Assembly: GCF_965662505.1 (NCBI RefSeq)
Contig: NZ_CBFIHX010000100.1
Coordinates: 1-13,076, forward strand
Source: Pseudomaricurvus sp965662505
GTDB taxonomy: Bacteria > Pseudomonadota > Gammaproteobacteria > Pseudomonadales > Cellvibrionaceae
Direction: 5' to 3'
Length of the DNA: 13,076 nt
Positions 6,807 to 12,604 of the stretch are shown in pieces. The position numbers and the translations under genes were made by a program. Position 1 is the first letter of the stretch. Each line of letters begins with the position of its first letter. Below the pieces are notes generated by a model. It searched no databases. It was not told where the DNA came from and saw only the letters and a program-made list of their open reading frames with translations.

Positions 6807-7787
6807 ATGCCCCGGAGACGCCCTCAGGAAGACATTAAACACGAGCGATGGCTGGTGTCTTATTCAGACTTCATTACCTTGTTGTTTGCGTTTTTTGTTG
6901 TGATGTACTCAATATCACAGGTGAACGAGGGAAAATATCGGGTGCTGTCGAACACACTGAATTCGGCGTTTGAGCTTTCGTCCGGCAAAGAGAATGTTCC
7001 GTTAACCCTTAAGCCCATACAGATTGGTCAGCCGGAAAAGAGTTTGCGACCGAATGTGATTGCCGAAAATATTACAGAGTCCGGAAGTTCTGATTATGAG
7101 GTCGAGACGGAAGATGCCTCACCGCAGCAGGCTGGACTTAATGACTTATCTGAGTTGTTTGAGGAAGAGTTTTCCGAACTCATAAATCAGGAGCTGGTTC
7201 AGATTCATGGGAATGAGTTCTGGTTAGAGGTTGAGCTGAAATCAAGTATTTTATTTGACTCGGCGGACGCAGAGCCGAGTTTTCAGGCCAAAAATATTTT
7301 CGAAGAGATGGCCGGTCTTCTCAGAGATTACGGTAATGAAGTCAGGGTTGCGGGCTTTACAGACAATGTACCCATCGCTACTTCCCGTTTCCCCAGTAAT
7401 TGGGAGCTGTCTTCAGCGAGAGCGGTGACGGTGGTTAAATTGCTGGCGGCTTCAGGCGTGGCGCCAGAGAGATTGTCTGCGGTGGGATATGGCGCGTTTC
7501 ATCCGATAGCCGAAAATGACAGCGAAGAAGGACGATCTGCAAATAGACGAGTGACTTTGTTGATTGCCCGGGACGGTCGTGAAAGCAATGATTCTGTTAC
7601 AGGAAAACGTGGTTCTACGGATAACGGTAGAAATGTAAACGAGAGCCCGAACGTGGATAGCGATGAATCAACGACTGCGGGTTCAGTTGAGACGTCAGAA
7701 GAAGACAGCAAGATAGAACCTGTTGAGTTAGGTGGAGGTGGGTGGTTATTCAGCAGTAATCCCGAATTACCGCGCCTGCAAAATTAG
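6807..7787 (+). CDS. motD: Flagellar stator subunit MotD (MotB/OmpA-type)
   Basis: A 326-residue stator partner of MotC. A short basic N-terminus (MPRRRP) precedes one membrane helix, WLVSYSDFITLLFAFFVV, in which D21 is the proton-binding Asp equivalent to MotB D32. Residues about 45-140 form an acidic periplasmic linker. About 145-255 is an OmpA-like peptidoglycan-binding domain (GFTDNVPI, NWELSSARA, RRVTLLIAR). ATG 6807 is chosen over the longer GTG at 6738 because AGGA (6795-6798) is 8 nt upstream and the membrane helix then sits at the usual distance from the start. An unusual acidic Ser/Asn/Asp-rich tail of about 70 residues follows the OmpA domain and ends in a Gly-rich GGGGWLFSS patch. 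Confidence 0.94.
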   Translation: MPRRRPQEDIKHERWLVSYSDFITLLFAFFVVMYSISQVNEGKYRVLSNTLNSAFELSSGKENVPLTLKPIQIGQPEKSLRPNVIAENITESGSSDYEVETEDASPQQAGLNDLSELFEEEFSELINQELVQIHGNEFWLEVELKSSILFDSADAEPSFQAKNIFEEMAGLLRDYGNEVRVAGFTDNVPIATSRFPSNWELSSARAVTVVKLLAASGVAPERLSAVGYGAFHPIAENDSEEGRSANRRVTLLIARDGRESNDSVTGKRGSTDNGRNVNESPNVDSDESTTAGSVETSEEDSKIEPVELGGGGWLFSSNPELPRLQN

Positions 7788-7821
7788 TCCGATTAAACTG
7801 TTTAGCTAAGAGGTGTGTCGC

Positions 7822-8640
7822 GTGCTTGCGTGGACAATAGCCAATCAAAAAGGTGGTGTTGGTAAAACAACGACAACGGTTGCACTTGCCGGGCTGTGTG
7901 CCGAGCAGGGTAAACGTGTCTTGTTGTTGGATCTCGACCCTCACGGTTCATTAAGCAGCTATTTTAAGCATGAGCCGGATCAGGTGGTGAACAGTACATT
8001 TACCCTGTTTCAGCAGCGCAAAGAGCTGTCTGCCGATCTTGTGCGACAGTGTATTGTGGAAACAGGCTACGACAACCTGTCACTGATTCCATCCTCTATG
8101 GCGCTGGCAACATTGGAGCGTCAGGCCATCAGTCAGGATGGAATGGGGTTGGTGATCAGTCGGGCTTTGGCGGCGATTAAAGGGGAATTTGATATTGTCC
8201 TGATTGATTGTCCTCCTTTGCTGGGTATTTTGATGGTCAACGCTTTGGCGGCTTGTCAGCAGTTATTAATTCCTGTGCAGACAGAATTTCTGTCTTTGAA
8301 GGGGTTGGAGCGTATGACGCAAACTCTGCAAATGATGGGTAAGTCGCGTAAACACCCTTTGCAGTACAGCATCGTGCCGACTATGTTTGATCGCCGTACT
8401 CAGGCTTCTGTGGTGAGCCTGCGCTCCATACGTAATGGGTATGATGACAAGGTATGGCCAGGCAAGATCCCTGTGGACACCAAGCTGCGTGATGCGAGCA
8501 AAGCGGGGGTTCCTCCGCACCTGTTTCAAAAGGATAGCCGTGCAGTGGAGGCCTATCGGTCATTGCTGAAGTGGCATCTGTCCCGCTGTATTCCTCGCGG
8601 GGCAAGTGCCGCGGCGTCAATGAATGAGGCTGCCCTGTGA
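7822..8640 (+). CDS. parC: ParA-family ATPase ParC, polar array positioning
   Basis: A 272-residue ParA/MinD-type ATPase. The deviant Walker A is at residues 10-17 (KGGVGKTT), the A' motif is DLDPHGS at 37-43, and Walker B is VLIDCPP (D129). In Vibrio the equivalent protein ParC localises to the cell pole and, with ParP, recruits chemotaxis arrays and ensures their inheritance. In Pseudomonas the gene also sits after motD. It is not the topoisomerase subunit also called ParC. The start is GTG 7822, because AAGAGGT (7808-7814) is a strong ribosome site 7 nt upstream. The GTG at 7813 overlaps that site and is unlikely. The stop overlaps the parP start (GTGA), implying tight co-translation. Confidence 0.9.
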   Translation: MLAWTIANQKGGVGKTTTTVALAGLCAEQGKRVLLLDLDPHGSLSSYFKHEPDQVVNSTFTLFQQRKELSADLVRQCIVETGYDNLSLIPSSMALATLERQAISQDGMGLVISRALAAIKGEFDIVLIDCPPLLGILMVNALAACQQLLIPVQTEFLSLKGLERMTQTLQMMGKSRKHPLQYSIVPTMFDRRTQASVVSLRSIRNGYDDKVWPGKIPVDTKLRDASKAGVPPHLFQKDSRAVEAYRSLLKWHLSRCIPRGASAAASMNEAAL

Positions 8641-9704
8641 GCGGCGCACCTGATGACCTGCTTCAAGGTTACTTCGACGATTTATTGACGTCCGAAGATG
8701 TCACTGAGGACCGCGGTTATCCTGAAGCGGAAGTATCGGGAGTGGCGCCGGCGACCACAGCTCCGTCCAGCAGTCCTCTGTCTGAGTCTGATCAGGGGCG
8801 TGTGGCTAGTCATGTGCGTGTAGCCAGTCAGAAAACTACGGCAGGCCCCAGGCCCACAAGGCCCAGCGCACCTGTATTAGAGCCAGATAGCACGGTTCAA
8901 GCTCGAGAGCGGTTGGCTCGGTTGCTGGCCTCCACACCTCTGGCTCTTGCTGAGCAGCAAGAGGTTGTCACACCTACGGTTTTAACACTGGATTCAAGGC
9001 CTGTTTCAGTTCCCGATGCAACTCCAGCTGCTGCTACAACGTTAACTACTGATACAACGTTAACTACTGATACAACATTAACTGCTGATACATTAGTGCC
9101 AGATGTTGAGTCTGAAGAGGCGCCGAAGGAGGAAAAGGACGAATCTGCCGAATCTTCAATGGCTGAGGAGGTCACTTCTAAGACTGCCGAATCCCTGGAT
9201 AGCTCGGCCGAGTGGCTGGAAAATGGTCGTCCCGCTTGGGCACAGGAGCGTTTTGAGGTTCTTTTGTTTGAAGTTGCCGGCCTGACATTGGCTGTGCCAC
9301 TGATTTCCCTGGGTCAAATTCAGCCTTTGACGGATGAATTGACGCCATTATTTGGTCAGGCCGAGTGGTTTATGGGGCTTCAGCCAACCCCAGTGGGTAA
9401 AATCCGAACCATCAATACCGCGCGTTTTGTGATGCCTGACCGGTATGACGATAGCTTTGTCGAGAATGCCAAGTACGTGGTCTCTATCAATGGGTTGCCG
9501 TGGGGGCTGGCTGTCGATGTCGTGAATCAGCCAATTACTCTGCAGCCTGAAGACGTTAAATGGCGAGGCGAGCGGAGTAAGCGCCCCTGGCTGGCCGGGA
9601 CCGTCAAACAGCATATGTGCGCGCTGTTGGATGTACAGACAATGGGCGAGATGCTAAAGGTCGCAGACCTAAAGAAATCCTCTGAGGATCCTCTTAAGGG
9701 TTAA
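8637..9704 (+). CDS. parP: ParP, CheW-like array scaffold protein
   Basis: A 355-residue protein with a short N-terminal segment (DDLLQGYFDDLL), a long low-complexity linker rich in Thr, Ala, Ser and Glu (about 20-195) and a C-terminal CheW-like domain (about 203-345; RFEVLLFEVAGLTLAVPL to CALLDVQTMGEML). This matches ParP, whose CheW-like (AIF) domain inserts into the array, binds CheA and receptors, and contacts ParC. The GTG at 8637 overlaps the parC stop and has GAGG (8626-8629) 7 nt upstream, so I accept it as the start. The linker contains three 18-bp tandem repeats encoding TTLTTD. A plain CheW is less likely because a separate cheW follows and this protein is twice as long. Confidence 0.86.
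   Translation: MSGAPDDLLQGYFDDLLTSEDVTEDRGYPEAEVSGVAPATTAPSSSPLSESDQGRVASHVRVASQKTTAGPRPTRPSAPVLEPDSTVQARERLARLLASTPLALAEQQEVVTPTVLTLDSRPVSVPDATPAAATTLTTDTTLTTDTTLTADTLVPDVESEEAPKEEKDESAESSMAEEVTSKTAESLDSSAEWLENGRPAWAQERFEVLLFEVAGLTLAVPLISLGQIQPLTDELTPLFGQAEWFMGLQPTPVGKIRTINTARFVMPDRYDDSFVENAKYVVSINGLPWGLAVDVVNQPITLQPEDVKWRGERSKRPWLAGTVKQHMCALLDVQTMGEMLKVADLKKSSEDPLKG
9036..9089 (+). repeat. Three 18-bp tandem repeats in parP
   Basis: Units at 9036-9053, 9054-9071 and 9072-9089 share ACAACGTTAACTACTGAT, with two substitutions in the third. They encode TTLTTD, TTLTTD and TTLTAD at ParP residues 134-151. The near-identical DNA points to recent in-frame duplication in a disordered linker. Confidence 0.9.
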
Positions 9705-9760
9705 TCCGGCCAGAGTGGTTTTTGGGGCAAGAGTGTGCTCCAGAAGCGGTACAGTAGCCG

Positions 9761-9799
9761 GAGAAACACTGATTCTTATTTACACCACCAGTGTTTCTC
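9761..9799 (+). terminator. Inverted repeat after parP, possible terminator
   Basis: GAGAAACACTG (9761-9771) and CAGTGTTTCTC (9789-9799) are perfect 11-bp complements around a 17-nt loop. No T-run follows, so it is not a textbook intrinsic terminator. It could be a Rho-assisted terminator, an mRNA 3' end protector or a protein-binding site. Confidence 0.4.
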
Positions 9800-9840
9800 A
9801 ACTAAATAGCGATTTAAAAACAATTAGTCTCTTTTCCTAT

Positions 9841-9867
9841 TCAATCTTTTTCTTCCCTGGCCGATAT
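9841..9867 (+). promoter_or_regulatory. Candidate sigma-28 (FliA) promoter for cheW
   Basis: TCAA (9841-9844) and GCCGATAT (9860-9867) are separated by exactly 15 bp. The flagellar sigma-28 consensus is TAAA-N15-GCCGATAA, so this matches 3 of 4 and 7 of 8 bases. It would give a leader of roughly 160 nt before cheW. FliA itself is encoded in this cluster. Confidence 0.5.
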
Positions 9868-10032
9868 GCTGGCATAGAAGCTGCAAACCTATACTGCAAC
9901 CGTGTGAAATTGATGTTTTTTTGACGCTTCCCGGTGTTTGCTTTCTGACACAACCTCAATGGAGAGGGATGTAGGTGACAGAGGTTGCGCAGCATGAGAC
10001 ACAACACGATAAGATCCTTTGAGGACTGATTT

Positions 10033-10518
10033 ATGGCAAACAACTCTGCAATGAGTAAAACCAGTGACGATCCGATTTTGCAGTGGGTCACCTTCAAATT
10101 GGCCGGTGAGACCTACGGCGTTAACGTGATGCAGGTTCAGGAAGTGTTGCGCTATTCGGAGATTGCTCCGGTACCGGGTGCACCCTCCTATGTTCTGGGC
10201 ATTATCAATCTGCGCGGCAATGTTGTGACTGTCATTGATACCCGTCATCGGTTTGGACTGGATGGCGGTGAGCTGACTGACCACACTCGAATTGTGATCA
10301 TCGAAGCAGATAAACACGTTGTGGGCATCCTGGTGGATAGCGTCGCGGAAGTTGTTTATTTGAAAGAGTCCGAGATTGAGACCGCTCCTAATGTGGGTAA
10401 TGAAGAGAGCGCGAAGTTCATTCAGGGGGTGTGCCATAAAAACGACGAGCTGTTGATTCTGGTTGAGCTTGATAAGCTGTTAACCGATGAAGAGTGGGCA
10501 GAAATCGACGACGTTTAA
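10033..10518 (+). CDS. cheW: Chemotaxis coupling protein CheW
   Basis: A single CheW domain of 161 residues that links receptors to CheA in the array. Diagnostic segments are ILQWVTFKLAGETYGVNVM, VQEVLRYSEIAPVPGAP, YVLGIINLRGNVVTVIDTR and VVGILVDSVAEVV. It lacks the long linker of ParP. ATG 10033 follows GAGGA at 10021-10025 with 7-nt spacing. It is separated from parP by 328 bp that contain a FliA-type promoter candidate, so it may be expressed as a late flagellar gene in its own transcript with the DUF2802 gene 71 bp downstream. Confidence 0.97.
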   Translation: MANNSAMSKTSDDPILQWVTFKLAGETYGVNVMQVQEVLRYSEIAPVPGAPSYVLGIINLRGNVVTVIDTRHRFGLDGGELTDHTRIVIIEADKHVVGILVDSVAEVVYLKESEIETAPNVGNEESAKFIQGVCHKNDELLILVELDKLLTDEEWAEIDDV

Positions 10519-10589
10519 ATTACCCGAGCAGAACTGCCGTCTATGATGTTGTAAGTCATTGGCGGCACTAATTATGAGTGGAGACTGCA

Positions 10590-11012
10590 GTGATCGTATC
10601 AGATAACGTATGGATGGATGTGCTTGTATTTTCGGCGTTAGGACTCAGTGTGCTGTCACTGGGGGCTGCTCTGATGTGCTTTTCCACGATGCGTAAGCAG
10701 GCTGCGATCAATACGGCTCTTTTCCAAAAGCTGGAAAAGAGCTTACAGGTTTCTGAGAGTGGGGCGGTTGGACTGGGAAAGCGTCTTGTTGCTTTGGAAC
10801 AGCAATTTTCAAACTCTGCAGAGTCCGGTCAATGTCAGAATCAAACATCGCGTCCAGCGTCTTCTGTCCACCTGGATGAAAGCTTGAAAGATGCCATGTC
10901 TTTGCTCAATGCCGGTTTGAGCCCGGAAGAAGTGGCGCGGCGTTGTGGCATATCTAAAGCAGAAGCTTCTCTCATGAAGTTGATGCGCGCGCAATCGCCA
11001 GAGGCAGCTTAA
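10590..11012 (+). CDS. DUF2802 membrane protein with C-terminal helix-turn-helix-like segment
   Basis: A 140-residue protein of unknown function. Residues about 8-30 form one hydrophobic segment (VLVFSALGLSVLSLGAALM). A helical middle region follows (FQKLEKSLQ..LGKRLVALEQQF, probably coiled coil). The C-terminal 40 residues contain LLNAGLSPEEVARRCGISKAEASLM, which reads like a helix-turn-helix and is typical of DUF2802 proteins found after cheW in Pseudomonas. I start it at GTG 10590 because GGAG (10580-10583) is 6 nt upstream; GTG 10578 has no ribosome site. A cytoplasmic domain with this fold on a membrane anchor could bind DNA or a protein at the pole, but that is inference. A stem-loop at 11033-11059 follows the gene. 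Confidence 0.75.
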   Translation: MIVSDNVWMDVLVFSALGLSVLSLGAALMCFSTMRKQAAINTALFQKLEKSLQVSESGAVGLGKRLVALEQQFSNSAESGQCQNQTSRPASSVHLDESLKDAMSLLNAGLSPEEVARRCGISKAEASLMKLMRAQSPEAA

Positions 11013-11032
11013 CCTTCAGTGGTCGTTGCACC

Positions 11033-11059
11033 GGAACAGCGTGCCTGATCGCTTGTTCC
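11033..11059 (+). terminator. Stem-loop after the DUF2802 gene
   Basis: GGAACAGCG (11033-11041) pairs with CGCTTGTTCC (11050-11059) apart from one bulged T, around an 8-nt loop. There is no T-run after it, so terminator function is tentative. It marks the likely end of the chemotaxis cluster. Confidence 0.4.
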
Positions 11060-11117
11060 TAATTGCCTAACCTGTGAACCGTTCTTTAGTCAAAAAGACA
11101 CTAAGGCTATAGGTCTT

Positions 11118-11155
11118 CCTCACCTACACTTTTTAAAGGCGTGTAGGTTTGGAGG
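11118..11155 (+). promoter_or_regulatory. Leader hairpin that could mask the rhodanese ribosome site
   Basis: ACCTACAC (11122-11129) is the perfect complement of GTGTAGGT (11141-11148) around an 11-nt loop. The stem can extend by pairing CCTC (11118-11121) with GAGG (11152-11155), skipping a 3-nt bulge. That GAGG is the core of the ribosome site (GGAGG, 11151-11155) of the downstream gene. If formed in RNA, the structure would block translation initiation. A DNA-level operator is the alternative. Confidence 0.5.
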
Positions 11156-11160
11156 CCAAA

Positions 11161-11601
11161 ATGAGCTTTTTGATCAGTAGGGTGCATTATCTCTTCTTGT
11201 TTTTCTGCCTTTGTGTGGCGTTTCCAAGCGTTGCGAATGAGACGCCATTGGGCGTGTCGGGTGCAACCACAATCAATGTGTTTAAAGCCAAGGAACTCTA
11301 CGATCGAGGGGCGGTATTTATTGATGTCCGCAATAATGATGAGTGGACTATTGGTCATATCGATGGGGCGATTCACCTGGATTTCCAAAAAGATTTTGCC
11401 AAGCTTTACAGTTCAAAGTTAGTCAACCGAGATACGCCAATTGTTATTTATTGCAACAGTTCCAACTGTTTACGAAGTGCGTACGCAGTAGCCGTCTCTG
11501 TTCACTGGGGGTTCAGTAATGTCTATTATTTCAGAGAAGGTTATTTTGCCTGGATTCTCGAAGATTACCCATCGATTATGAGTAATATGGCCAGAAACTA
11601 G
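11161..11601 (+). CDS. Exported rhodanese-like protein
   Basis: A 146-residue single-domain rhodanese (sulfurtransferase fold). The N-terminus has a signal peptide: hydrophobic core YLFLFFCLCVAF and a likely cleavage after SVA (residue 25), so the protein should act in the periplasm. The rhodanese landmarks are FIDVRNNDEW and GHIDGAIHLDF, then the active-site loop IYCNSSNCLRSAYA with C98, C103 and R105. The spacing C98 to R105 (CX6R) is longer than the usual CX4R, and there is a second cysteine, so the chemistry or catalytic Cys is uncertain. ATG 11161 is chosen for the GGAGG 5 nt upstream; TTG 11149 would overlap that site. It probably has its own transcript. The sulfur acceptor is unknown. 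Confidence 0.85.
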   Translation: MSFLISRVHYLFLFFCLCVAFPSVANETPLGVSGATTINVFKAKELYDRGAVFIDVRNNDEWTIGHIDGAIHLDFQKDFAKLYSSKLVNRDTPIVIYCNSSNCLRSAYAVAVSVHWGFSNVYYFREGYFAWILEDYPSIMSNMARN

Positions 11602-11642
11602 CGACGTTAATTGGGTGAAGTGATGCAGTTTTTTGTCGGGTG

Positions 11643-11672
11643 AGCCTGGTTTAAGCGTGAGAAGGGCAGGCT
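11643..11672 (+). terminator. Weak stem-loop after the rhodanese gene
   Basis: AGCCTG (11643-11648) and CAGGCT (11667-11672) are perfect 6-bp complements with an 18-nt loop and no clear T-run. I list it only as a possible 3' end structure. Confidence 0.2.
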
Positions 11673-11769
11673 TCTGTAATATTGACCGTCCCGTGGTGGC
11701 GTGTCACACTCGTTCCAGTTGTATCGATGTTTCCTTGCAAACAAAACACGGTCTCTGAACTTCCTCAGG

Positions 11770-11866
11770 GCTTTAACGAAATGGCAAACCGAAAGTGATT
11801 TCGGGACGCAAAGCCAGTGCCCAAATGCAGAATTTTTGCATTATCGGGTCGAACGGTTATCGAATA
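11770..11866 (+). promoter_or_regulatory. c-di-GMP-I (GEMM-I) riboswitch candidate
   Basis: The sequence carries GEMM-I aptamer hallmarks in order. TGGCAAACC (11782-11790) runs into a hairpin, CCGAAA (11789-11794) with TTTCGG (11799-11804), closed by the GNRA tetraloop GTGA. Then comes GGACGCAAAGCC (11804-11815), and a second arm with AATGCA (11824-11829) pairing TGCATT (11837-11842) inside CCC/GGG. The 3' strand CGGTTATCGA (11854-11863) resembles GGGTTACCGA of the Vibrio Vc2 aptamer. TAAC (11774-11777) can pair with GTTA (11856-11859) to close it. By alignment G11783 corresponds to Vc2 G20 and A11810 to A47; retaining G at position 20 favours c-di-GMP over cGAMP. The 3' strand has T at a position where Vc2 has C, near the second ligand contact. 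The aptamer ends just before the ribosome site AAGG (11868-11871), suggesting translational control. Boundaries are approximate. Confidence 0.85.
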
Positions 11867-11879
11867 TAAGGTCGGCTAG

Positions 11880-12353
11880 ATGCCACGAAAAACCGCCTCC
11901 CGATTGACCAATGAGCTCAGGCTGAAATATGCGTTGGGTTTGCTTGTCGTTGCGATCCTGTCATCGGCACTGACTATATTAGGCGTCAATACCTACTCTT
12001 GGTTGTCCCCCGATAAGTCGTCGGCTCCCTATCTTCACGATATACCGTTTGATCGTCTTGATGCTGTTCATTTGTGTGAGGATAAAGCCAAAGTGAGGTT
12101 TGGCGATAAATTGGTTCGTACCGATACCGACTGGCGTTCCACCCGTTTTCAGGCAGATAAGCATGTGTATCTGGTGATCCTAAATGGTTCTATCGGTAAC
12201 TATGAGCAACATGAAAAAGCCAAAATCTACTGTTATGTCGATCCCGATGATCAGTATGTAAGCTATTTTAAGGCTTATGATCTTGAAGGAAGGTCTATGT
12301 TGAGCCGTAATATCAGTATGGATACGATGCTCGAAGGTCTGAGTGGTCCATAA
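11880..12353 (+). CDS. Unknown single-pass membrane protein under riboswitch control
   Basis: I do not recognise this 157-residue protein. A basic N-terminus (MPRKTASRLTNELRLK) precedes a membrane helix at about residues 17-37 (YALGLLVVAILSSALTILGV). The rest (about 40-157) has no further hydrophobic span and should lie in the periplasm. It alternates short beta-like stretches (VYLVILNGSIGNY, KIYCYVDPDDQYVSYF) and has two cysteines, C66 and C118, that could form a disulfide. ATG 11880 is preceded by AAGG at 11868-11871 with 8-nt spacing, immediately after the riboswitch candidate. This makes the protein a likely c-di-GMP-controlled cell-surface or envelope factor, for example in adhesion or the motile/sessile switch; the specific role is unknown. 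A strong hairpin follows the gene. Confidence 0.75.
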   Translation: MPRKTASRLTNELRLKYALGLLVVAILSSALTILGVNTYSWLSPDKSSAPYLHDIPFDRLDAVHLCEDKAKVRFGDKLVRTDTDWRSTRFQADKHVYLVILNGSIGNYEQHEKAKIYCYVDPDDQYVSYFKAYDLEGRSMLSRNISMDTMLEGLSGP

Positions 12354-12419
12354 CTCTATTCCCGGTAGGTAAGCCCTTCTCCCTAAGCCCACGTCGCCCT
12401 GAATTTTCTTGTCTGTTTT

Positions 12420-12453
12420 CCCATTAGGGCGTCCATTTTGACGCCCTAATGGG
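12420..12453 (+). terminator. 14-bp perfect hairpin after the membrane protein gene
   Basis: CCCATTAGGGCGTC (12420-12433) is perfectly complementary to GACGCCCTAATGGG (12440-12453), with a 6-nt loop CATTTT. It lies 66 bp after the stop and upstream of the next gene. The stem is long and stable enough for termination, but no T-run follows on either strand, so the exact function is open. Confidence 0.5.
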
Positions 12454-12526
12454 CTGTCGTATCTGTGGAGAACTGGTAAAAAAGGACAAAATGGCCGATT
12501 TGCTGTTCATTTTCGCGCAATCGACG

Positions 12527-12538
12527 GCCCTGCAGGGC
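12527..12538. promoter_or_regulatory. 12-bp palindrome upstream of the MoxR gene
   Basis: GCCCTGCAGGGC is a perfect palindrome 66 bp before the ATPase start codon. It could be an operator half-site pair. I see no convincing sigma-70 promoter around it, so the role is undetermined. Confidence 0.25.
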
Positions 12539-12604
12539 TTGAGGGGCTGGACTCCAGATGGGCTGTGATAGACTCGGCTCATTGAAAACCTGAGGAAGAG
12601 ATTG

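Larger units (their letters stand above)
9705..10032 (+). other. 328-bp intergenic region, parP to cheW
   Basis: No convincing gene is present. A 69-codon GTG ORF (9715-9924) has no ribosome site or recognisable composition. The region contains an 11-bp inverted repeat (9761-9799), a FliA-type promoter candidate (9841-9867) and a 7-bp inverted repeat, CAACCTC at 9951-9957 with GAGGTTG at 9981-9987, in what would be the cheW leader. The gap is long compared with the tight packing upstream and suggests that cheW begins its own transcript. Confidence 0.6.

Noticed and set aside
9715..9924. 69-codon GTG ORF between parP and cheW
   Set aside because: It has no ribosome site, odd composition, overlaps the inverted repeat and the FliA-type promoter candidate, and resembles no protein I know.
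9959..9997. 12-codon leader peptide ORF upstream of cheW
   Set aside because: It has no ribosome site and no attenuator-like codon run.
11701..11907. 68-codon ORF upstream of the membrane protein
   Set aside because: It is read through the riboswitch candidate and overlaps the start of the better-supported gene.
12477..12501. TAAA-N13-GCCGATTT upstream of the MoxR gene as a FliA promoter
   Set aside because: Spacing is two bases short and the -10 element has two mismatches; the gene is not flagellar.
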